Below, piece after piece: positions 33,246-41,132 of a stretch of 64,000 nt of DNA (its first letter is position 1; every line of letters starts with the position of its first letter). The DNA is taken from contig JAFURZ010000016.1 in assembly GCA_017480785.1 (NCBI GenBank), positions 1-64,000 on the forward strand, in the 5' to 3' direction. Under the pieces are notes generated by a model. The model made no database searches. It had not been told where the DNA came from and saw only the letters and a program-made list of their open reading frames with translations. Source of the stretch: Bacteroidales bacterium (lineage in GTDB: Bacteria; Bacteroidota; Bacteroidia; Bacteroidales; P3). The position numbers and the translations under genes are program-made.

Positions 33246-34598
33246 ATGAAAAGACTCGCTATATTCCTCTTATTCACCCTGTTGGCTACCATCGGAGCCG
33301 TAGCGCAGAAGCCCGTCTACGAGAGTGCCATGAAGAGTTTCGGCTACAAGAACGCCAACGGCACGTGGCGCATCATGCCGCAATACCAGCGCGCGGGCGA
33401 CTTCCAGGGCACCACGCGCAAGTGGGCTGTGGTGAAGCTCGACGGCCACTGGGGCTGCATCGACGTGGACGGCAACCTCATCTGCCGCAACATCTTCGAC
33501 GAGCGCGACATCGCCGAGCAGGCGGGCCGCGAATGGGAGGCGCAGAGCGAGCCGGGCAAGTGGGTCTACCCCGCCCGCAACCAGAGCGACGGCCGCTGGG
33601 GCTACGTGGACTACTACGGCCGCTGGAAATACCAGCCGGTCTACGAGCGCGCCAACGTGCACAAGGGGAAAGACCCAAAGAGCTATGCCGCCGTGCGCAA
33701 GGACGGCCGCTGGGGCTGCATCGACGGCCGTGGCATACTGGTGATACAGAACATCTTCCTCACCGCCGAGCAGGCCGAAGACGCCGGCAAACAGTGGGCC
33801 ATCGGGCGCAACTACTACACGTGGCGCGTGCCGGTGACCAACCCCAAGACCGACCTCTGGGGCTTCGTCGACTACCTGGGCCGCTGGGCCGTGCAGCCCA
33901 ACTACCAGGAGGTACGCCCCTTCGGCGAGGACAACACCTACCAGTACACGCAGGTGAAGCAGGATGACCGGTGGGCCAATATCGACCGCGACGGCGAGGT
34001 GGTCAGCCAGGCCATCTTCTTCTCGGCCGCCGACGCCGCCTATGCCCTGCGCCAGATGGAACACGGCCGCTCGCTCGAGGAGTGGCGCCTGCCGGTGACC
34101 AACCCCGCCAGCGGCAAATGGGGCTGGGTGGACTGGAGCGGCGAATGGCGTATAGCGCCCATCTTCGAGGACGTGAGCCACTTCGCCAACGACACGGGCC
34201 GCTTCGCCACCGCCAAACTCGACGGCTTCTGGATGGCCATCAGCGACACGGGCGAATACCTCTCGCGCAACGTCTTCACCCTCAGCAGCGAGGCCTGGTT
34301 GGCGGGCGACCAGCGCGACCGCGACGAAGAGCTGGGCCACTGGCTCTACCCCATCATGGACCAGGGCACGCAGGCCTGGGGCTATGTCGACTACACAGGC
34401 CAGTGGGTCATCAAGCCCACCTTCGAGGACGCCAAGCTCTTCACCTACGTGTGGAACGACCGCGTGGCACCGGCCAAGATGGACGGCCGCTGGGGCTGCA
34501 TCGACCACACAGGCCAGTTCGTGGTGAAGAACCAATACCTCACCTCGGCCGAAGCCCAGATAGCCGGCCGCCGCTGGGCCGAAGGAAGGAAGTTCTGA
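33246..34598 (+). CDS. Secreted WG-repeat protein
   Basis: 450 residues from the ATG at 33246: a signal peptide (ending AVAQ), then about ten WG repeats of the form DGRWGCIDxxGxxVIQ / WGYVDYxGRWxxxPxYE across the full length. The WG repeat is a beta-type module common in Bacteroidota with no assigned enzyme activity; it probably forms an extended binding surface. The exact promoter precedes it. A small AT-rich family D repeat follows the stop codon. Confidence 0.85.
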   Translation: MKRLAIFLLFTLLATIGAVAQKPVYESAMKSFGYKNANGTWRIMPQYQRAGDFQGTTRKWAVVKLDGHWGCIDVDGNLICRNIFDERDIAEQAGREWEAQSEPGKWVYPARNQSDGRWGYVDYYGRWKYQPVYERANVHKGKDPKSYAAVRKDGRWGCIDGRGILVIQNIFLTAEQAEDAGKQWAIGRNYYTWRVPVTNPKTDLWGFVDYLGRWAVQPNYQEVRPFGEDNTYQYTQVKQDDRWANIDRDGEVVSQAIFFSAADAAYALRQMEHGRSLEEWRLPVTNPASGKWGWVDWSGEWRIAPIFEDVSHFANDTGRFATAKLDGFWMAISDTGEYLSRNVFTLSSEAWLAGDQRDRDEELGHWLYPIMDQGTQAWGYVDYTGQWVIKPTFEDAKLFTYVWNDRVAPAKMDGRWGCIDHTGQFVVKNQYLTSAEAQIAGRRWAEGRKF

Positions 34599-34599
34599 G

Positions 34600-34631
34600 T
34601 TGAAAGTGGAAAGATGAAAGTGGAAAGATGA
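34600..34631. repeat. Family D repeat, left copy (GAAAGTGGAAAG)
   Basis: TTGAAAGTGGAAAGATG units; the right, inverted copy is at 35079-35111. The start codon of the second four-helix-bundle gene lies in it. Confidence 0.7.
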
Positions 34632-34993
34632 AAGAAAGTCCACTTCACGAAAAAAGCAAACAATTCGCCAAAAGAATTGTGAGGCTATACCATTTCCTGC
34701 GAAATGACAAAAACGAGTTTATCCTTAGCAAACAAGTGGTCCGAAGCGGGACAAGTATAGGGGCAAACATCAGCGAGTCCAGAAACGCACAAAGTACAGC
34801 CGATTTCGTCAGCAAGTTATCAATTGCCCTGAAAGAAGCAGACGAAACCCACTACTGGATAGAAATACTGATGCATGGCGAGTTCATCTCCGAATATCAG
34901 TTCCTCTCTCTGAACAACGATCTGAAGGAGATAATCGCCATGTTGACTTCCTCCATAAAAACAATGAGAAACCATGAAAACGCTAATTCATAA
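34628..34993 (+). CDS. Four-helix-bundle protein, second copy
   Basis: 121 residues. LHEKSKQFAKRIVRLYHFL, then FILSKQVVRSGTSIGANISE and FVSKLSIALKEADETHYWI are the family core (TIGR02436-like). The start ATG lies in a family D repeat, and the 3' end overlaps pyrC by 20 bases. It sits between the two inverted family D copies. It is more AT-rich than its neighbours, which fits acquisition by transfer. Confidence 0.85.
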   Translation: MKESPLHEKSKQFAKRIVRLYHFLRNDKNEFILSKQVVRSGTSIGANISESRNAQSTADFVSKLSIALKEADETHYWIEILMHGEFISEYQFLSLNNDLKEIIAMLTSSIKTMRNHENANS

Positions 34994-36353
34994 CGCGACC
35001 ATCATAAACGAAGGTCGTATATTCGTTGGCTCAGTAATAATCAATGGCGATATTATTGAAGATGTTGTGGAAGGCGAAACTTTCCACTTTCCACTTTCCA
35101 CTTTCCACTTACAAGAAGCCGATGGCCTCTTGCTGCTGCCGGGTGTCATCGACACGCATGTGCACTTCCGCGACGGAGGCCTGAGCGAAAACCCGGCCGG
35201 GACGTTCTACAGCGAGAGCCGGGCGGCGCGGGCCGGCGGGGTGACGTCGGTCGTCGACATGCCCAACACCCAGCCGCAGACCGTCAGCCTGGAGGCCCTC
35301 GAAGCCAAAGAGGCGATGGCGGCACGCAACTCGGCCGTCAACTACGGTTTCATGCTCGGCGCCACCAACGACAATATCGACACCCTGCTGGCCATCGAAC
35401 CCACACGCTATGCCGCCATCAAGCTCTTCCTCGGCTCCAGCACGGGCAACATGCTGGTGAACAACCCCGAGCAGCTGGACCGCCTCTTCCGCGACGCCCG
35501 CAAGCTCATCGTGGCTCACTGCGAAGAGGAGCGCGTGGTGCAAGCCAACCTGGCCAACGCCAAGCGCGAATACCAGGGCACCCCCGGCGAGACCGCCGCC
35601 CTGCATCCCAAGATACGCAACACCGAGGCCTGCTTCCTCAGCACCTACCACGCCATCGAACGCGCCCGCCGCTACGGCACCCGCTTCCACGTGGCCCATA
35701 TCAGCACCGCCACCGAGCTGTCGCTGCTGAGCAATTTCGACCTGGATAAGAAGCATATCACCGCCGAGGTGACGCCCAACCACCTGTGGTTCGACGACCG
35801 CGACTATGCCGAGCTGGGCAACCTCATCAAGTGCAACCCCGCCATCAAGAGCAACGACGACCGGCTGGCCCTGTGGGCGGCGCTGGAAGACGGCCTCATC
35901 GACACCATCGCCACCGACCATGCCCCCCACCCCCTCGAAGCCAAGCAGCGCCCCTACTTCGACGCCCCCAGCGGCATACCCTCCATCCAGCACTCGCTGC
36001 AGATGATGCTGGAAGTAGCAGTGGGTAGTGGGGAGTGGATAGTGGATAGCACTCGTGGTCAAATGCTACCCACTACCCACTATCCACTACCCACTATTGT
36101 GCAGAAGATGTGCCACAACCCCGCCCTGCTCTTCGGCATCGAGGGACGCGGCTTCATCCGCCAGGGCTACAAGGCCGACCTGGTGCTGGTGCGCCCGGGC
36201 GTGGAAGAGACCGTCACCCGGGAGAGCCTGCGCTACCGCTGCGGCTGGAGCCCCCTCGTGGGGCAGACCTTCCACACCCGCATCGAGCACGTGTGGGTGA
36301 ACGGCGACGACGGCGACGCGTCAGGCGCCGAGGCGCTGCGCTTCTGCCGATAA
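34974..36353 (+). CDS. pyrC: Dihydroorotase with two in-frame repeat insertions
   Basis: 459 residues. Pyrimidine synthesis enzyme of the amidohydrolase fold. Zn site HVHFRDGG (about 60-67), MPNTQPQT (about 102-109), the Lys region AAIKLFLGSSTGNM (Lys about 147), VAHCEEE, FHVAHIST, and the Asp of ATDHAPHPLE (about 310). Two segments look foreign: FHFPLSTFHL near residues 37-46 (family D, 35079-35111) in the N-terminal sheet, and VGSGEWIVDS...LPTTHYPLPT near 348-374 (family B, 36014-36097) before the helix that contains PALLFGIEGRG. Both keep the frame. The remaining sequence is a complete dihydroorotase, so the enzyme should be active. It overlaps the four-helix-bundle gene by 20 bases. Confidence 0.9.
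   Translation: MKTLIHNATIINEGRIFVGSVIINGDIIEDVVEGETFHFPLSTFHLQEADGLLLLPGVIDTHVHFRDGGLSENPAGTFYSESRAARAGGVTSVVDMPNTQPQTVSLEALEAKEAMAARNSAVNYGFMLGATNDNIDTLLAIEPTRYAAIKLFLGSSTGNMLVNNPEQLDRLFRDARKLIVAHCEEERVVQANLANAKREYQGTPGETAALHPKIRNTEACFLSTYHAIERARRYGTRFHVAHISTATELSLLSNFDLDKKHITAEVTPNHLWFDDRDYAELGNLIKCNPAIKSNDDRLALWAALEDGLIDTIATDHAPHPLEAKQRPYFDAPSGIPSIQHSLQMMLEVAVGSGEWIVDSTRGQMLPTTHYPLPTIVQKMCHNPALLFGIEGRGFIRQGYKADLVLVRPGVEETVTRESLRYRCGWSPLVGQTFHTRIEHVWVNGDDGDASGAEALRFCR
35079..35111. repeat. Family D repeat, right copy, inside pyrC
   Basis: CTTTCCACTTTCCACTTTCCAC units, the inverse of 34600-34631; read in frame as FHFPLSTFHL. Confidence 0.75.
36014..36097. repeat. Family B palindromic repeat inside pyrC
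   Basis: GTAGCAGTGGGTAGTGGGGAG units, centre GATAGCACTC...AAATGCTACC, then CCACTACCCAC units. Shares its centre with 31303-31377. Confidence 0.85.
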
Positions 36354-36407
36354 CTCGGCAAAAAGAAGACGACCCTGTGTGGGGGCCGCCTTTTTTTCAA
36401 AGGGAAG

Positions 36408-37766
36408 TCACTCCACCAGGAGGCGCCGCGTGGTGATGCCCCGGGCAGTAATCAACTTGAGGAGGTAGGCTCCGGCAGGGCAGCCTTCGGTGTCGAAGTC
36501 CACCTTTGTGCTACCGGCGGCCACCGTCATGCGGCGCACTTCGCGGCCACCGAGGTCGTAGAGCGTGAGCACACCCTCCTCGGACAGCGGCTGCATGAAC
36601 GACACCACCAGTGTCCCATGCACCGGGTTGGGGCTGACCGAGAAGTCGGCCCCGCCAACCATGACAACGGCCGTGTGCGAGGAGTCGCCACCACCGCTAC
36701 CGCCGCCGGTGCCGGTGCTATCAATACCGCTACCGCCGCCCGTGCCGGTGGTGTCGGTGCCACCCGTGCCGGTGGTGTCGACGCCCAGGGTGAAATTGGT
36801 ATTGACCACGGTCCAGGGGCTATAGACGGTCGTGTCGTAGCTCGCGGTGGCATAGTAGCATTGCTTGCGCACCCGCACCTGGTAGCGGTGGTTGGTCGGC
36901 AAGCCGTAGAAGGCGTAGCTGCTGTCGGAGGTGACCACGGTCGAGTCGATGCTTCCGTCGGCCGAGGTCAGCCGCACATTATAGGTGGCCCCATCCTCCA
37001 CACTGTACCAATGGACGGTGGCACCGTTGTCGTTGATGTCTGTCAGCAGCAGCGAATGGCTTTCCTCGTCCAGAGGCTTGCAATGGAAACCGATAATCGG
37101 GAATGCAAAGCCCCAGAAAACTTTACCAATATAATCATTAAATACTAAATCCCCCGATGGACTATACCCAAAACAAGGAAACATGTTCGTAATTCTTCTC
37201 ACCCCCCCATACTCCCTTGGAGAGGGAGGCACTGACATAAATTTTCTTCCTACATAGAACGTATCTGTCATCACACGTGGCTCATCGAAATATATCTCAT
37301 AGCAGGGGACAATTCCATACGAGAATTTGGGGCGGCTGAATTCGTAACGAAACTTTGTAAAATTAATTGAGCACTGTGTTGTATCCAGCGCAAGACTATC
37401 GAGATACCGTAAAGTTCTAAGGGTTACTGAGAATTCTACACTATCCGGCACAAATGGGGAACAACGCTGCATCAACACTGCATAATAATCTGGATTTTGA
37501 AAAATACTGTCTCTGCTTTCCCAACCAGAGAGCGTCAACGCAATGCCATATACAATCGTTTGACCATGTGGCGCATACCTTGACACCAGAGAGCCCAAAG
37601 GCAGTGTAGACGCAAGATGGCCGAACGCATCACTTGCTTCAAGAGAATCCGGCACCGGATTAAACATATAGACATCGGTGTCCTGCAATGTCACTAAATC
37701 CCTGAATTGCGCTGATACAGAGACCACAGACAATACCAATGCAAACAAACAAACAACTTTTTTCAT
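36408..37766 (-). CDS. T9SS-sorted secreted protein of unknown function
   Basis: 452 residues: signal peptide (ending VSVSAQ), an N-terminal region of unknown fold (about 20-215), a fibronectin III-like module (about 235-325, with SLLLTDINDNGATVHWYSVE and YQVRVRKQC), a Gly/Thr/Asp linker (TTGTGGTDTTGTGGGSG), then a type A T9SS sorting domain (about 375-452: FSVSPNPVHGTLVVSF ... GAYLLKLITARG). The protein should be exported to the surface or cell exterior by T9SS. DNA for the N-terminal half (about 37130-37766) is much more AT-rich than for the rest. Confidence 0.8.
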   Translation of the reverse strand: MKKVVCLFALVLSVVSVSAQFRDLVTLQDTDVYMFNPVPDSLEASDAFGHLASTLPLGSLVSRYAPHGQTIVYGIALTLSGWESRDSIFQNPDYYAVLMQRCSPFVPDSVEFSVTLRTLRYLDSLALDTTQCSINFTKFRYEFSRPKFSYGIVPCYEIYFDEPRVMTDTFYVGRKFMSVPPSPREYGGVRRITNMFPCFGYSPSGDLVFNDYIGKVFWGFAFPIIGFHCKPLDEESHSLLLTDINDNGATVHWYSVEDGATYNVRLTSADGSIDSTVVTSDSSYAFYGLPTNHRYQVRVRKQCYYATASYDTTVYSPWTVVNTNFTLGVDTTGTGGTDTTGTGGGSGIDSTGTGGGSGGGDSSHTAVVMVGGADFSVSPNPVHGTLVVSFMQPLSEEGVLTLYDLGGREVRRMTVAAGSTKVDFDTEGCPAGAYLLKLITARGITTRRLLVE

Positions 37767-37868
37767 ATCCTATTTATTTAAGGTTCTTGTTTCTTCAATA
37801 ATGCAATTACTCATTACAGGGCTAATAATCAATATATTCACTGTAAATAACACCATAATTACTTGCTG

Positions 37869-37876
37869 CAAATATA
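37869..37876 (-). promoter_or_regulatory. Candidate promoter of the T9SS cargo gene
   Basis: TATATTTG on the minus strand with TTG about 17 bases upstream. It lies 103 bases before the start. Confidence 0.5.
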
Positions 37877-37944
37877 CATTTTTTTCTATATTGCAAGAAA
37901 AAAAATATCGTCTCTCTCCCCCACATCTTCAGGGTTTTCCTTAA

Positions 37945-38030
37945 CTGTTCTTTTACCGTTTTACGGTAGTATTACGCTTTTTTCCCGAAGAACAGCCGAA
38001 GAACAACCGTAATACTACCGTAGAAATGGC
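37945..38030. repeat. Family H relative (ACGGTAGTATTACG arms)
   Basis: TTTACGGTAGTATTACG on the left and CGTAATACTACCGTAG on the right flank about 35 bases with two GAAGAACA units. It shares arms with the 109-bp palindrome at 19822-19930. Confidence 0.8.
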
Positions 38031-38060
38031 AGAGGGCAAAAGTGCCGGAAAGGGGGTATT

Positions 38061-38164
38061 CCGGGAAGTGGGCGCAATGGGAAAGTTGGGTACTTTTGTG
38101 GGAAAGTTGGGTACTTTCGTGGGTCGATTTTGGCCTTTTCGCCAAAACGGCCTTATATTGGACG
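38061..38164. repeat. Family I dispersed repeat, copy 1
   Basis: Contains two AAAGTTGGGTACTTT units, GTGGGTCGATTTTGGCCTTTT and GGCCTTATATTG. An inverted, diverged copy of the whole block lies at 48889-48992. Confidence 0.85.
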
Positions 38165-38189
38165 GCATGGAACGGATGCCAGACGACAT

Positions 38190-38226
38190 AAAAAGGGACG
38201 GCCCCGCAAGGTGTGCGGAGCCGTCG
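38190..38226 (-). terminator. Terminator of the barrel gene at 38251
   Basis: Stem GACGGCNCCGC / GCGGNGCCGTC followed by TTTTT on the minus strand. Confidence 0.8.
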
Positions 38227-38250
38227 CAAGAGGGACTATCCGGCAAGCGA

Positions 38251-38889
38251 TTAGAGGGCGTAGCCGACACCGACAAAGAAGTTGTTGACCTTCTCGGTGG
38301 TGTTGTCGCTCTTGGTGCGATCCATGAAGCCCATCTGGTAGCCCAACTGGAGGCGCAGCTGATGGTACTGGATGCCGGCGCCGATGGTGCCGAAGACGTT
38401 GAGCTGGCTGTGGCTGGGGTTGTCGCCGCCATAGTAGTCGGTGGTGGGGTCCTCGGGCTCGTTGTCACCCATCCAGGCGGTGAAGGTCTTGGTCAGGCCA
38501 TAGGTGACGTTGGGACCGATGAAGCCGAAGAGCTTGACGCCCTGGTTCAGCTCGATGCCATAGTTGAAGAGGATGGGGATGGCGATAGCCTGCTCGATGC
38601 TCTTGGTGTGGAGCGTGCCAAGGATAACGTCGGTCGAGGTGTTGTGACCCAGACGCTGGTAGTAGATACCAGGGGCCACGCTGAGACCGCCGGTGATGGG
38701 CAGGTTGTAGCTGACGCCAAGGAAGAAACCGGTCATGTTGGTGTCGCGGTCGGTGTAGGTTCCGAAGACAGGGACGTTGCCCGTGAAGGTCTTGGCCTGG
38801 GTGGCCAGACCGGCGTTGATGCTCACCTGAGCATTGGCGACACCGGCGAAGAGCACGGCAGCGGCCAGAATTGCAAATACTTTTTTCAT
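38251..38889 (-). CDS. Outer membrane beta-barrel protein
   Basis: 212 residues with a signal peptide (ending AGVANAQ), barrel-like strands (FFLGVSYNLPITGGLSVAPG, LRLQLGYQMGFMD) and a C-terminal VGVGYAL. It resembles the PorT/OmpW-like small barrels of Bacteroidota (outer membrane protein beta-barrel family). It is separated from its upstream neighbour by 98 bases that include a hairpin. No specific function. Confidence 0.8.
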   Translation of the reverse strand: MKKVFAILAAAVLFAGVANAQVSINAGLATQAKTFTGNVPVFGTYTDRDTNMTGFFLGVSYNLPITGGLSVAPGIYYQRLGHNTSTDVILGTLHTKSIEQAIAIPILFNYGIELNQGVKLFGFIGPNVTYGLTKTFTAWMGDNEPEDPTTDYYGGDNPSHSQLNVFGTIGAGIQYHQLRLQLGYQMGFMDRTKSDNTTEKVNNFFVGVGYAL

Positions 38890-38946
38890 GTTTTTTTAGA
38901 ATTAGTTAAACAATGGTATTACTTATGTTATGTTTCCCTTAACGAA

Positions 38947-38978
38947 AGGCGACACGGTTTATTGTGTCCGTGTCGCCT
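38947..38978. terminator. Hairpin downstream of the acyl-CoA synthetase gene
   Basis: Perfect 11-bp stem AGGCGACACGG / CCGTGTCGCCT; the T-run is short on the minus strand, so it may be a weak terminator or a processing site. Confidence 0.6.
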
Positions 38979-38987
38979 TAAAAAATG

Positions 38988-41060
38988 TTATTTTTCGAGT
39001 CGTATGCGGGCGTCGACTGCCGTCACGTAGCGTGGGTTGCCGAGCAGCGGGTTGAGGTCCATCTCGGCTATCTCGGGCGCTGCCTGGACCAGGGCGCTGA
39101 CGCGCGCAATCTGGTCGGCGTAGAGGTCGAGGTTGACTCCTTCCTGGCCACGCACTCCCTGGAGGATTTTGTAGCCCTTGAGCTGGGTGAGCATCTCCTT
39201 GGCCTCGGCCGCGGTGATGGGTGCGAGGGCGCTTTGGACGTCCTTGAGGACCTCGATGAAGATGCCGCCCAGGCCGAAGAATATCTGATGGCCGAACTTG
39301 GGGTCGCGGATGGCGCCGATGTAGACGTCGGTACCGTCGAGCATGGGGTACATCTCGACGGCGTAGGTCTCGGGGATGACGATGAGGCGGTCGAACTCGC
39401 GGGCCACGGTGTCGAGGTCCTTCACGCCGAGGGTGACGCCGCCCACGTCGCTCTTATGCAGCGGGCCGACGACCTTCATCACGAGGGGCACGTCCTTGGA
39501 GCACCCCACCTCGCGGGCGAAGGCGAGGGCGTCCTCCTTCTTGGAGACTTCGACGCTCTTCTTGCGGCTGATGCCGGCGGCATCGAGGAGCTCGTTGTAG
39601 TCAGCTATCTCCATGTAGCCGTCCTTGCAGCGCTCGACGGTGCGGCGGATGCGGGCCACGTCGACGGCGGGCTGTTCCACGTGTTCGGGCTGCGGCTTGG
39701 GGGTGTTGTAGACCTTGCAGAGGGCATTGCCCAGCACGCACTCCTCGGGGAAATTGATGTTGCCCATGGCGATGAACTCCTCTATCTCGTCCTTGACATT
39801 GATGATGGAGGGCAGGACCGGGAAGATGGGTTTCTTGCAGGTGTGCATCTTTTCGTCGAGCAGCTTGTAGACCTCGCGGTTGCTGAAGAGTCCGGGGCTG
39901 CCGAAGATAACCACCGAGAAGTCGATGTCGGTGTACTCGTTCTCGACGGTGTCGAGGATGTGGCCCAGCTGCTCGGCGGTGCCGGTGGCGAGGAAGTCGA
40001 TGGGGTTGCCCACCGAGGAGCCGCCGAAGAGCTTGGCGAGCAGGGCGGGGCTGGCGGGGTGTTCCTTGAGCGAAGGGACTTCCATGCCGCCGTTGCTGAG
40101 CACGTCGGTCAGCATCACGGCGGGGCCGCCGGCGTGGGTGATGACGGCGCAGCGCTTGCCCTTCAGCTCGGGGTACATGAAGACGGCGCAGACGGTGGTC
40201 AGCTCCTGACGGTTCTGGCAGCGGACGATGCCGGCCTTGCGGAAGAGGGCGTCGACGGCGGCGTCGTTGGTGGCCAGGGCACCGGTGTGGCTCGAGGCGG
40301 CACGGCTGCCGGCAGCGGAGCCGCCGCTCTTGATGGCGGCAATGTGGCAGCCCTTGTTGATGAGGCTGCGCGAGTGCTTGAGCAGGCGCTGCGGGTCGCC
40401 GATTTTCTCCATGTAGAGCATGATGACGTGGCTGGACTTCTCGGGGTCGAAGGTCTCGTCGAGGTGCTCCAGGACGTCCTCGATGCCCAGCTGGGCGCTG
40501 TTACCCACAGCCCACACGCTATTGAACTTGAGGCCATTGCTGATGCCGTACTCCTTGATGAACACGGCCGTGGCGCCGCTGCCGGTGATGAAGTCCACAC
40601 CCTTGGGGTCGAGCGTGGGGATGGGGGTGTCGAAGCAACCGGCATAGTTGGTGTTGAGGAAGCCGGTGCAGTTGGGGCCGATGAGAGAGCCGCCGACGCT
40701 GTTGATGGTGTCGACGATATGCTTCTCGATGGCGGCGCCTTCGGCATTCTCCTCGCTGAAGCCCGCACTGACGATGATGAAGCCCTTGCATCCCTTCTCC
40801 TTGGCCAGCACGTCGACCGTCTGGGCACAGAACTTGGCGGCGATGCAGAGGATGGCGCAGTCGACCTGCGGCAGGTCGTCGACCTTGGCATAGCATTTCA
40901 CGCCCTGTACCTCGGTCTCCTTGGGGTTGACGGCGTAAATCTGACCCTTGAAGGGGCTCTCCAGCAGGTTCTTCAGCGACTTGCCGCCGGGTTTATGCAC
41001 ATCGGACGAAGCACCGCAAATGACGATGCTGCGGGGATTGAGTAATTCTTTTGCTATCAT
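38988..41060 (-). CDS. ADP-forming acetate/acyl-CoA synthetase (CoA ligase, fused subunits)
   Basis: 690 residues. Alpha-type part: CoA-binding Rossmann domain (SIVICGASSD near 11) and ligase-CoA domains with the phospho-accepting His258 in ASSHTGALATND. Beta-type part (about 470-690): an ATP-grasp domain (VVGPLHKSDVGGVTLGV, KFGHQIFFGLGG, EMDLNPLL). The order alpha then beta in one chain is known for bacterial and archaeal ADP-forming acyl-CoA synthetases, which convert acyl-CoA, ADP and phosphate to acid and ATP. It could be for acetate or for branched or aryl acids. It lies downstream of the transglutaminase gene, with ACAD/ETF genes further upstream, so a pathway link is possible. Confidence 0.88.
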   Translation of the reverse strand: MIAKELLNPRSIVICGASSDVHKPGGKSLKNLLESPFKGQIYAVNPKETEVQGVKCYAKVDDLPQVDCAILCIAAKFCAQTVDVLAKEKGCKGFIIVSAGFSEENAEGAAIEKHIVDTINSVGGSLIGPNCTGFLNTNYAGCFDTPIPTLDPKGVDFITGSGATAVFIKEYGISNGLKFNSVWAVGNSAQLGIEDVLEHLDETFDPEKSSHVIMLYMEKIGDPQRLLKHSRSLINKGCHIAAIKSGGSAAGSRAASSHTGALATNDAAVDALFRKAGIVRCQNRQELTTVCAVFMYPELKGKRCAVITHAGGPAVMLTDVLSNGGMEVPSLKEHPASPALLAKLFGGSSVGNPIDFLATGTAEQLGHILDTVENEYTDIDFSVVIFGSPGLFSNREVYKLLDEKMHTCKKPIFPVLPSIINVKDEIEEFIAMGNINFPEECVLGNALCKVYNTPKPQPEHVEQPAVDVARIRRTVERCKDGYMEIADYNELLDAAGISRKKSVEVSKKEDALAFAREVGCSKDVPLVMKVVGPLHKSDVGGVTLGVKDLDTVAREFDRLIVIPETYAVEMYPMLDGTDVYIGAIRDPKFGHQIFFGLGGIFIEVLKDVQSALAPITAAEAKEMLTQLKGYKILQGVRGQEGVNLDLYADQIARVSALVQAAPEIAEMDLNPLLGNPRYVTAVDARIRLEK

Positions 41061-41132
41061 ATCTTATCTGTTTTTTTATTTGCTATTATGATGTAACGTA
41101 TTTATATGAACTATATTGTACACACAATGAAA

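Larger units (their letters stand above)
37767..38250. other. Intergenic region with repeats of families H and I
   Basis: This 484-base gap holds a promoter candidate (37869-37876), the family H relative (37945-38030), the family I copy (38061-38164) and a terminator (38190-38226) for the barrel gene. No gene was recognised. Confidence 0.6.
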
